Source: Halorhodospira sp. (GTDB lineage Bacteria; Pseudomonadota; Gammaproteobacteria; Nitrococcales; Halorhodospiraceae). Taken from it: 6,059 nucleotides of DNA. Under the pieces are notes generated by a model. That model was not told the DNA's origin. It searched no databases and worked only from the letters and a program-made list of their open reading frames with translations. Shown here piece by piece: positions 1 through 6,059 of the stretch; positions within the stretch are counted from its first letter, which is position 1; each line of letters starts with the position of its first letter. The stretch lies in assembly GCA_007127935.1 (NCBI GenBank), contig SKYL01000109.1:1-6059 (forward strand), in the 5' to 3' direction. The translations under genes were made by a program, and so were the position numbers.

Positions 1-102
1 CCCTGAACGAGAGCCCCCCCCCCATCCCCAGCACAACAGACGTCCAAATCACCTCTGTCGGGGGCGGCCCGGGGCAGATAGACGGGCACCCCCATCCGTT
101 GG
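1..102. other. Non-coding stretch downstream of the leuA terminator
   Basis: I see no convincing gene here on either strand. The stretch lies beyond the leuA terminator and contains a run of ten C residues at 14-23. It probably separates the leuA transcript from whatever lies outside the window. A terminal fragment of a neighbouring gene in the first few dozen bases cannot be excluded. Confidence 0.5.
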
Positions 103-141
103 AGATAAGACAAACGGCGCCGCGCATCCACCGGCGGCGCC
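103..141 (-). terminator. Rho-independent terminator of leuA
   Basis: Read on the minus strand, a perfect 8-bp stem GGCGCCGC / GCGGCGCC (141-134 pairing with 123-116) encloses a 10-nt loop and is followed by the T-rich stretch GTTTGTCTTATC. The stem begins one base after the leuA TGA. GC-rich stem, short loop, T-rich tail and position directly after the last gene all fit an intrinsic terminator. The tail is interrupted by G and C, so termination may be incomplete. Confidence 0.7.
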
Positions 142-142
142 C

Positions 143-1696
143 TCAGACGTCCGCGGCCTGGGGATGGCGGCGATCGGCCGCGCCCACCAGGATCTTGTTC
201 AGCGCGTTGATGTACGCCTTGGCCGACGCGATGACGATATCCACGTCCGAACCCTGACCGTTGACCACGCGCCCCGCGCGCTCCAGGCGTACCGTGACCT
301 CGCCCTGGGAGTCGGTCCCGGTGGTGATGTTGCTCACCGAGTAGAGCAGCAACTCGGTCCCCGACTGGAGCAACGAGTCGATGGCCTTGAAGGCGGCGTC
401 CACCGGCCCGCTCCCCGGGGCCACGGCGTGCTTCTCCTCGCCGTCCACCGAGAGCGCCACGGAGGCCTCCGGGGTCTCGCCGGTCTCGGAGCAGACGCGC
501 AGCGAAAGCAGCTTGACCCGCTCGTGCTCCAACGCCGCGCCGGCCTCGGTGACCAGCGCCTGGAGGTCCTCGTCGAAGATCTCGTGCTTCTTGTCGGCCA
601 AGGCCTTGAAACGGGCGAAGGCCTCGTTCAGTTGCTCTTCCGACTCCAACACCACGTCCAGTTCCGCCAACCGGGTGCGGAAGGCGTTGCGCCCGGAGTG
701 CTTGCCCAGGACCATCCGGTTGGCGTGCCAACCGACATCCTCGGCGCGCATGATCTCGTAGGTCTCACGGTGCTTCAGCACCCCGTCCTGGTGGATGCCC
801 GACTCGTGGGCGAAGGCGTTGACGCCGACGATCGCCTTGTTCGGCTGGACGTGGAACCCGGTAATGTTCGCCACCAACTTGGAGGTGGGCACGATCTCGC
901 CGGTGTTGATGCGCGTCTCGCAGGGGTAGATGTCCTGGCGGGTGCGCACCGCCATGACTATCTCTTCCAGCGCGGCGTTGCCGGCCCGCTCCCCCAGGCC
1001 GTTGATGGTGCACTCCACCTGCCGCGCCCCTTGGCGCACCGCCGCCAATGAGTTGGCCACCGCCAGCCCGAGATCGTTGTGGCAGTGGACCGAGAAGATC
1101 GCTTGGTCGGAGTTGGGCACCCGCTCCCGCAACGTCCGGATCAACTCGCCGAACTGTTCGGGGACGTTGTAGCCGACCGTATCGGGGATGTTGATAGTGC
1201 GCGCACCGGCATAGATCACCGCCTCGATGATCCGGCAGAGGAAATCGGGCTCCGACCGCCCAGCATCCTCCGGCGAGAACTCCACATCGTCACAAAGTTG
1301 CCGCGCCAGCTTTACCGCCGCCACCGCCGCCGCCACCACTTCGTCCGGCTCCATCTGGAGCTTGGCCTGCATGTGAATCGGCGAGGTGGCGATGAAGGTA
1401 TGAATCCGGCCCGCCTCGGCCTCGGCCAACGCCTCGCCGGCGGCCCGCAGGTCGGCCTCGCGGGCCCGCGCCAGCCCGCAGACACGGCTCTCCTTGACGG
1501 CCTGGGCCACCGCCCGAACGCTCTCGAAATCACCCTGGCTGGCGGCCGGGAACCCGGCCTCGATGACGTCCACCCGCAGCCGCTCCAGCGCCTTGGCGAT
1601 GCGCACCTTCTCCTCGCGGGTCATGGTGGCGCCGGGGCTCTGTTCGCCGTCGCGCAGGGTGGTGTCGAAGATGATCAATGACTCTCGCTCGCCCAT
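143..1696 (-). CDS. leuA: 2-isopropylmalate synthase
   Basis: LeuA condenses acetyl-CoA with 2-ketoisovalerate to give 2-isopropylmalate, the first committed step of leucine synthesis, in the cytoplasm. The protein has 517 residues, close to the roughly 520 of the enterobacterial-type enzyme. The N-terminal TIM-barrel catalytic domain starts with DTTLRDGEQSPGATM (11-25). Metal ligands expected for the family are present: D16, the HCHND motif with H204 and H206, and N240 in GLGERAGNAALEE (233-245). AFAHESGIHQDGVLKH (295-310) matches the conserved linker region. From about residue 390 the C-terminal leucine-binding regulatory domain carries GSGPVDAAFKAID (428-440) and a conserved SDVDIVIASAKAY segment (483-495), so leucine feedback inhibition is expected. 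The ATG is preceded by a modest GAGAGAG purine tract; DTTLRDGE sits at the usual distance from it. It is the last gene of the cluster, 333 nt after pssA, with its own promoter candidate. Confidence 0.97.
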   Translation of the reverse strand: MGERESLIIFDTTLRDGEQSPGATMTREEKVRIAKALERLRVDVIEAGFPAASQGDFESVRAVAQAVKESRVCGLARAREADLRAAGEALAEAEAGRIHTFIATSPIHMQAKLQMEPDEVVAAAVAAVKLARQLCDDVEFSPEDAGRSEPDFLCRIIEAVIYAGARTINIPDTVGYNVPEQFGELIRTLRERVPNSDQAIFSVHCHNDLGLAVANSLAAVRQGARQVECTINGLGERAGNAALEEIVMAVRTRQDIYPCETRINTGEIVPTSKLVANITGFHVQPNKAIVGVNAFAHESGIHQDGVLKHRETYEIMRAEDVGWHANRMVLGKHSGRNAFRTRLAELDVVLESEEQLNEAFARFKALADKKHEIFDEDLQALVTEAGAALEHERVKLLSLRVCSETGETPEASVALSVDGEEKHAVAPGSGPVDAAFKAIDSLLQSGTELLLYSVSNITTGTDSQGEVTVRLERAGRVVNGQGSDVDIVIASAKAYINALNKILVGAADRRHPQAADV

Positions 1697-1940
1697 GGCT
1701 CTCTCTGCTCGTTACCGGCGGCGTGTTGCGCCGCCTGGGGGAGATTCGGCCCTTGTGGGGCCACCTCGGTGGATCCGCTACAAAATCCGGGAGCGGCGGT
1801 TCGACGATCAGTTGCCCGGGGGCGGCAGCCGAAACCCACCGCGGGCGGGAGAGCGACGAAGCAATCGCATGCCCCCCGCGCCACCGTGGCGCAGGCGGCG
1901 CAAGGAGGGGCGAACCGTTGGCGTCTTTTTCCCGATCACA
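1697..1940 (-). promoter_or_regulatory. Long hairpin-rich leader upstream of leuA
   Basis: If transcription starts near 1940 from the predicted promoter, leuA has about 244 nt of untranslated leader. It contains several inverted repeats: GCGCCA-CGG-TGGCGC (1892-1878), CCCGCC-CGC-GGTGGG (around 1849-1835, with one G-U pair), CCAC-CGAG-GTGG (1772-1761), GGCCC-CACAA-GGGCC (1762-1748) and GGCGGCG-CAACA-CGCCGCC (1735-1717), the last ending 20 nt before the ATG. The third and fourth share bases 1761-1762 and cannot both form completely. No U-run follows any of them, so a classical attenuator is not shown. A 20-codon reading frame at 1870-1808 (begins MRLLRR) has only three Leu codons. The function is unknown; leader-based control of leuA is the inference. 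Confidence 0.4.
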
Positions 1941-1946
1941 ACTGCG

Positions 1947-1975
1947 AATATAACCGCACTGCGGCAGTGCGACAA
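1947..1975 (-). promoter_or_regulatory. Candidate sigma-70 promoter for leuA with palindromic spacer
   Basis: On the minus strand a -35-like TTGTCG (1975-1970, 4 of 6 consensus) is followed after exactly 17 nt by a -10-like TATATT (1952-1947, 5 of 6). The spacer holds most of a 17-nt inverted repeat, CGCACTG-CCG-CAGTGCG (1971-1955), a plausible operator. AT-rich T-tracts at about 2001-2030 lie just upstream and could act as an UP element. The same hairpin might instead help end the pssA transcript. The promoter match is good but unproven. Confidence 0.5.
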
Positions 1976-2029
1976 CCGGCGGCGGGAAGAGATAACCAAA
2001 CAGAGTGATTGGGAAAAATGAGAAAAACG

Positions 2030-2812
2030 TCACTCCCCGGGCGCGTCGCTGTCGGGATGACGATCAGCGCGCTTGCGGCGCAGACGGGTCACGGTGAGCA
2101 CCGGTCCGGAGAGTAGGTAGGAGAGGAAACCGAGAAAGAGCGCCGTGGGCGGATGGACCGCCACCAACACCACCGCCAGCACCAACCCCACCACCACGAT
2201 AAAACGCACGCGGTAGCGGAGATCGAATTCCTTAAAGCTTTCGTAACGGACGTTGCTGACCATCAGCACCGCCGCGATGACGGTCAACACCCCGGCCGGT
2301 CCGGCGATCTCGGGCCCCGCCAACCCCCAGTGGGAGCCGAACCAGACCAACCCGGCCACAGCGCCCGCGGCGGCCGGACTCGGCAGCCCCTGGAAGTAGC
2401 GCTTGTCGGCGACCCCCACCTGGGTATTGAAACGGGCCAGCCGGAGGGCGGCGCACGCCACATAGAGGAAGGCCGCCAGCCACCCCAGGTTGTCCCACGG
2501 GGCGCCGGCGCCGATCGCTCCCAACGACCAGAGGAAGACCACCATCGCCGGAGCCAGACCGAAGCTGACCATGTCGGCCAGCGAGTCGTACTGGACCCCG
2601 AAATCGCTCTGGGTCTTGGTCATCCGCGCCACTCGGCCGTCGAGCGCGTCGAAGACCATGGCGATGTAGATGGAAGCGGCGGCCCGGCCGAACTCGCCGT
2701 TGACCGCCGAGACCACGGCCAGAAAGCCGAAAAAGAGGCAACCCGTCGTCAGCAGGTTGGGCAGGAGGTAGATCCCCCGCCGGCGACCGCGCTGTGGAGT
2801 ATCACTGGCCAT
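2030..2812 (-). CDS. pssA: CDP-diacylglycerol--serine O-phosphatidyltransferase (type II)
   Basis: PssA makes phosphatidylserine from CDP-diacylglycerol and serine at the inner membrane, the precursor of phosphatidylethanolamine. The protein has 260 residues from the chosen ATG. It carries the complete CDP-alcohol phosphotransferase signature DGxxARx8GxxxDxxxD: D58, G59, A62, R63, G72, D76 and D80, with D55 in front. This marks the multi-pass membrane form rather than the phospholipase-D-like enterobacterial enzyme. Hydrophobic segments run at about 15-35, 84-100, 105-120, 140-155, 165-180 and in the last third (about 200-240), and the tail is basic then acidic. An upstream in-frame GTG at 2893 would overlap ilvC by 37 nt. 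I prefer the ATG at 2812 because the family begins shortly before the RGIYLLPNLLT segment. The Shine-Dalgarno sequence is weak (GGACGAA), suggesting coupling to ilvC, whose stop lies 44 nt upstream. Pgs-type relatives share the signature, but the overall pattern fits PssA. Confidence 0.93.
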   Translation of the reverse strand: MASDTPQRGRRRGIYLLPNLLTTGCLFFGFLAVVSAVNGEFGRAAASIYIAMVFDALDGRVARMTKTQSDFGVQYDSLADMVSFGLAPAMVVFLWSLGAIGAGAPWDNLGWLAAFLYVACAALRLARFNTQVGVADKRYFQGLPSPAAAGAVAGLVWFGSHWGLAGPEIAGPAGVLTVIAAVLMVSNVRYESFKEFDLRYRVRFIVVVGLVLAVVLVAVHPPTALFLGFLSYLLSGPVLTVTRLRRKRADRHPDSDAPGE

Positions 2813-2856
2813 CGTCGGCGGGGTTCGTCCGGTTGGTCGTGGGCCGGTCGATCCGG

Positions 2857-3867
<1,011 letters not shown>

Positions 3868-3873
3868 TGGGTG

Positions 3874-3882
3874 CCCCCCCTT
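3874..3882 (-). promoter_or_regulatory. Strong ribosome-binding site of ilvC
   Basis: AAGGGGGGG lies 6 nt before the ATG at 3867. It decides the start of ilvC within a reading frame that stays open about 450 nt further upstream. Confidence 0.75.
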
Positions 3883-3914
3883 AGGGAAAATTCGAGGATA
3901 TTTCAGAAAATCGA

Positions 3915-4409
3915 TCAGACGCGCAGATGGCGCTCGCCGCGGCTGATGCCGATGACGCCCGAACGGACCACCTCCAGGATGTTGCTCTGCCCCACCGCCT
4001 CGATAAAGGCGTCGAGCTTGTCCCCGGTGCCGGTGATCTCGACGGTGTAGATCTTCTCGGTCACATCGATGACCTGGCCGCGGAAGATATCGGCCAAGCG
4101 CTTGAACTCCTCGCGCAGATCGGCGTTGGCGGCGGCCACCTTGACCAGCATCATCTCCCGCTCGATGTGCTTGCCCTCGGTCATATCGACGACCTTGACC
4201 ACATCGAGCAGCTTGTTCAGTTGTTTGATGATCTGCTCGATGATCTGGTCGTCGCCCATGGTGACCAGCGTCATCCGAGAGAGCGTCGCATCGTCGGTGG
4301 GTGCCACCGTCAGGCACTCGATGTTATAGCCGCGGGCGGTGAACAGCCCGGCGATGCGCGACAACGCGCCCGCCTCGTTCTCCACCAGCATCGAAATGAT
4401 ATGACGCAT
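3915..4409 (-). CDS. ilvH: Acetolactate synthase, small (regulatory) subunit
   Basis: IlvH (also called IlvN in some species) binds the catalytic subunit of acetohydroxyacid synthase, raises its activity and confers valine feedback inhibition on the first shared step of branched-chain amino acid synthesis. The 164-residue length matches the family (about 163). The N-terminal ACT domain spans about 2-77, with the effector-binding loop ENEAGALSRIAGLF (10-23, including N11 and G14), then RGYNIECLTVAPT (26-38) and the conserved SRMTLV. The C-terminal domain follows, ending in a family-typical SGVIGISRGER segment (150-160). The start is the ATG at 4409, with GGGGGAA a few bases upstream; an earlier in-frame start at 4481 would add 24 residues unlike the family and would lie upstream of the promoter's -10 box. 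It is the first gene of the cluster, with no catalytic subunit gene next to it. Confidence 0.96.
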   Translation of the reverse strand: MRHIISMLVENEAGALSRIAGLFTARGYNIECLTVAPTDDATLSRMTLVTMGDDQIIEQIIKQLNKLLDVVKVVDMTEGKHIEREMMLVKVAAANADLREEFKRLADIFRGQVIDVTEKIYTVEITGTGDKLDAFIEAVGQSNILEVVRSGVIGISRGERHLRV

Positions 4410-4452
4410 GGGATTCCCCCGAAGACCACCCGGAGCGGGAGGAAAGCCCGGT

Positions 4453-4481
4453 AACGTACTGCGGCGGCGCCAAAGCGTCAA
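4453..4481 (-). promoter_or_regulatory. Sigma-70-type promoter of the ilvHC(-pssA-leuA) operon
   Basis: On the minus strand TTGACG (4481-4476, 5 of 6 to TTGACA) and TACGTT (4458-4453, the key T, A and final T kept) are separated by exactly 17 nt. Transcription would start near 4446, giving a 37-nt leader before the ilvH ATG, too short for a classical attenuator. The site lies in the 149-nt divergent region shared with proS. Confidence 0.6.
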
Positions 4482-4543
4482 GGGATGGCGGGATGGAGTA
4501 GCCCCGGCACCGGGACAAAGCTACCCTATGGCGCTGCGTCCAC

Positions 4544-4549
4544 AGGGAG
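4544..4549 (+). promoter_or_regulatory. Ribosome-binding site of proS
   Basis: AGGGAG lies 9 nt before the ATG at 4559. Upstream, TACCCT (4522-4527) could be a -10 box, but I find no acceptable -35 partner at 16-18 nt, so I do not call a proS promoter. Confidence 0.6.
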
Positions 4550-4558
4550 CCGAGAACC

Positions 4559-5839
4559 ATGCGCGTAACCCGCTTTCCCCTCTCCACCACCCGCGAGACC
4601 CCGGCCGACGCCGAAGTCATCAGCCACCGCCTGATGCTCCGCGCCGGGATGATCCGCAAGCTGGCCGCCGGCCTCTATACCTGGCTGCCGCTGGGGCTGC
4701 GCGTCCTGCGCCGGGTGGAACGCATCGTCCGGGAGGAGATGAACCGCGCCGGGGCGCTGGAGGTCTTGATGCCGGCGGTGCAACCGGCGGAGTTGTGGCA
4801 GGAGTCGCGGCGCTGGGAGAAGTACGGCCCCGAACTGCTGCGGCTGCGCGACCGCCACCAGCGCGACTTCTGCTTCGGCCCCACCCACGAGGAGGTCATC
4901 ACCGACCTCTTCCGGCGCGAGATCAAGAGCTACCGGCAACTGCCGGTGAACTACTACCAGATCCAGACCAAGTTTCGCGACGAGATCCGGCCCCGTTTCG
5001 GCGTCATGCGGGCACGGGAGTTTCTGATGAAGGACGCCTACTCCTTCCACCTGGACGACGCCTCGCTCAAAGAGACCTACCAGGCCATGCACGACGCCTA
5101 CTGCCGGATCTTCCAGCGCACCGGGCTGACCTTCCGGCCGGTGGAGGCCGACTCCGGCGCCATCGGCGGCAATCTCTCCCACGAGTTCATGGTGCTGGCC
5201 GACTCCGGCGAGGACGCCATCGCCGTCTGCACCGAGTCGGGCTACGCCGCCAACGTGGAAATGGCCGAGGCGCTGCCGCCCGCCGGGCCCCGGCCCACCC
5301 CCGCGGAAGCCATGGAAGAAGTTGCGACCCCGGAGCAGCGGACCATCGACGAGGTCAGCGCCTTCCTCAAGCTGCCGCCCTCCTGCTGCCTCAAGATGCT
5401 GCTGGTGGAAGGCGCCGAAGGCGGCTTGGTGGGCTTGGTGCTGCGGGGCGATCACGAGTTGAACGAGATCAAGGCGGCCAAGCACCCCCGGGTGGCGGAC
5501 CCGCTGACCTTCGCCACCCCGCAGCAGGTGGAGGCCGAACTCGGCTGCCCCATCGGCTTCATCGGTCCGGTGGGGGTTGACGCCCTGGAGATCATTGCCG
5601 ACCACGCGGCGGCCCACGGGGCCGACTTCGTCTGCGGCGCCAACCGCCCCGGCTACCATTTGCGCGGCGTCAACTGGGGCCGGGACCTGCCGGAACCCGA
5701 GACCACCGATCTACGCCAAGTGGTGGAGGGCGACCCGAGCCCCGACGGCGGCGGCGCACTGACCATTCGCCGAGGCATCGAGGTGGGCCACATCTTCCAA
5801 CTGGGCCAGGAGTACAGCCGGAAGATGAGCGCGGCGTAG
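4559..5839 (+). CDS. proS: Prolyl-tRNA synthetase, 3'-truncated (lacks motif 3 and anticodon-binding domain)
   Basis: ProRS activates proline and loads it onto tRNA-Pro; this is the bacterial type with an inserted editing domain. The frame encodes 426 residues against about 570 for a complete enzyme. Class II motif 1 lies around 36-72. The proline-binding GPTHEE is at 107-112. Motif 2 falls around KFRDEIRPRFG (138-148) and LMKDAYSFH (156-164). ADSGAIGGNLSHEFMV (197-212) is intact. The INS editing domain fills about 225-400 and keeps the lysine at 279 implicated in proofreading in E. coli. The conserved IEVGHIFQLG (407-416) is present, but at about residue 424 the family match ends and a TAG follows at 5837-5839. 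The ATP-binding motif 3 (normally GCYGIGVxR) and the whole anticodon-binding domain are missing, so as written the product should be inactive. The cut coincides with the start of an unrelated permease sequence. The start is the ATG with a good ribosome-binding site. Confidence 0.93.
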   Translation: MRVTRFPLSTTRETPADAEVISHRLMLRAGMIRKLAAGLYTWLPLGLRVLRRVERIVREEMNRAGALEVLMPAVQPAELWQESRRWEKYGPELLRLRDRHQRDFCFGPTHEEVITDLFRREIKSYRQLPVNYYQIQTKFRDEIRPRFGVMRAREFLMKDAYSFHLDDASLKETYQAMHDAYCRIFQRTGLTFRPVEADSGAIGGNLSHEFMVLADSGEDAIAVCTESGYAANVEMAEALPPAGPRPTPAEAMEEVATPEQRTIDEVSAFLKLPPSCCLKMLLVEGAEGGLVGLVLRGDHELNEIKAAKHPRVADPLTFATPQQVEAELGCPIGFIGPVGVDALEIIADHAAAHGADFVCGANRPGYHLRGVNWGRDLPEPETTDLRQVVEGDPSPDGGGALTIRRGIEVGHIFQLGQEYSRKMSAA

Positions 5840-6059
5840 AAGATCACGATCCAGCCAGCGAGGATGGCGTAGGAGAGCCAGATGTTCGCGAAGATCGCCT
5901 CGCCGGACATCCCATTGACCGCCAGCTTCATTCCCTGCGATACGGGCAACGCTTCGATCACATACTCGAACAAGCCGGGCGACCAGAGTCCGATAATAAA
6001 CGCCGGCGCGATCACCGGCGCCAGAATGAGCCCGCCCCAGTTATTGAGCTGGTTGGCGC
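5653..6059 (-). CDS. ABC-2-type transporter permease, C-terminal fragment, partial at both ends
   Basis: The frame is open from the window edge (6059) downward and encodes part of an integral membrane protein. Its visible part starts with NQLNNWGGLILAPVIAPAF, a membrane segment, then a loop with EALPVSQGMKLAVNG. A second membrane helix follows, from about NIWLSYAI through GWIVIFYAALIFR. Two late helices joined by a loop with an LPxxxGM-type segment resemble the end of ABC-2 permeases such as NatB-like exporters. This is a family-level guess; substrate and ATPase partner are unknown. Genuine permease residues stop at about 5820-5835. Below that the frame simply reads antisense through proS (RLYSWPSWKMW and onward) to a stop at 5653, so that tail is not real protein. 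A GTG at 6015 is available but is not the natural start, because the homologous-looking sequence continues upstream of it. Confidence 0.6.
   Translation of the reverse strand, partial: ANQLNNWGGLILAPVIAPAFIIGLWSPGLFEYVIEALPVSQGMKLAVNGMSGEAIFANIWLSYAILAGWIVIFYAALIFRLYSWPSWKMWPTSMPRRMVSAPPPSGLGSPSTTWRRSVVSGSGRSRPQLTPRKW
5815..5840. other. Junction between truncated proS and truncated permease gene
   Basis: proS (plus strand) and the permease gene (minus strand) are convergent, and both lose their family-typical ends within the same 20-odd bases. The stretch around AAGATGAGCGCGGCG can be read plausibly as proS (KMSAA) and, in reverse, as permease (AALIF), so up to about 15 nt of shared sequence may mark the join. 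GC is about 70% over the 240 nt before and about 60% over the 219 nt after (hand counts). Confidence 0.75.

Noticed and set aside
164..1681. Several plus-strand open frames opposite leuA
   Set aside because: All lie antisense to leuA, have Arg/Gly/Leu-biased composition and show no recognisable motifs or ribosome-binding sites.
1717..1735. Strong GGCGGCG-CAACA-CGCCGCC hairpin as a transcription terminator
   Set aside because: It is not followed by a T-tract on either strand and lies only 20 nt before the leuA ATG, so it is more likely leader structure.
1740..1775. T-box-like GGTGG...CCCC segment in the leuA leader
   Set aside because: It only loosely resembles the T-box antiterminator sequence. 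I see no specifier-loop stem and no terminator with a U-run, so it does not support a T-box call.
1530..2033. Overlapping open frames on both strands across the pssA-leuA gap
   Set aside because: They run into leuA in the wrong frame, have unstructured composition and lack good start signals. A non-coding leader explains the region better.
3868..3914. Separate promoter for ilvC in the ilvH-ilvC gap
   Set aside because: The gap is AT-rich in the middle but only 47 nt long and shows no -35/-10 pair at proper spacing. The ribosome-binding site accounts for the conserved part.
4526..5659. Long minus-strand open frame of about 377 codons opposite proS
   Set aside because: The composition is a typical shadow of GC-biased third positions. 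The proS frame on the other strand shows clear class II synthetase motifs throughout.

Overview
The window reads as part of a high-GC proteobacterial chromosome. Coding regions are about 70% GC where I counted by hand. The proteins look gammaproteobacterial, but that placement is an inference from their general character and from the ilvHC-pssA-leuA gene order, not from a search. It is mostly a conserved biosynthetic locus. I found no new defence system, CRISPR array, RNA gene or insertion sequence.

Layout. On the minus strand, read from about 4480 down to 143, lie ilvH (acetolactate synthase regulatory subunit), ilvC (ketol-acid reductoisomerase), pssA (phosphatidylserine synthase) and leuA (2-isopropylmalate synthase). 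A hairpin terminator follows the leuA stop codon directly. ilvH, ilvC and pssA are close together (47 and 44 nt gaps) and probably form one transcript from a good sigma-70-like promoter just upstream of ilvH. A 333-nt gap before leuA holds a second promoter candidate with a palindrome in its spacer, followed by a long, hairpin-rich leader. leuA may therefore be regulated separately as well as by read-through. The acetolactate synthase catalytic gene (ilvB/ilvI), usually found just upstream of ilvH, is not here.

On the plus strand, divergent from ilvH, proS (prolyl-tRNA synthetase) starts at 4559. It matches the bacterial family up to about residue 424, then stops abruptly without motif 3 or the anticodon-binding domain. 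Directly beyond, on the minus strand, is the C-terminal part of an ABC-2-type permease, also cut at the same point. GC falls from about 70% to about 60% across this join. The join at about 5815-5840 is therefore either a real deletion or rearrangement or, more likely for an essential gene, an assembly chimera.

How the genes work together: IlvH (with an IlvB encoded elsewhere) and IlvC carry out the early shared steps toward valine, isoleucine and leucine. LeuA commits the valine precursor 2-ketoisovalerate to leucine. PssA is a membrane-lipid enzyme that travels with these genes by conserved synteny rather than by any obvious pathway link.
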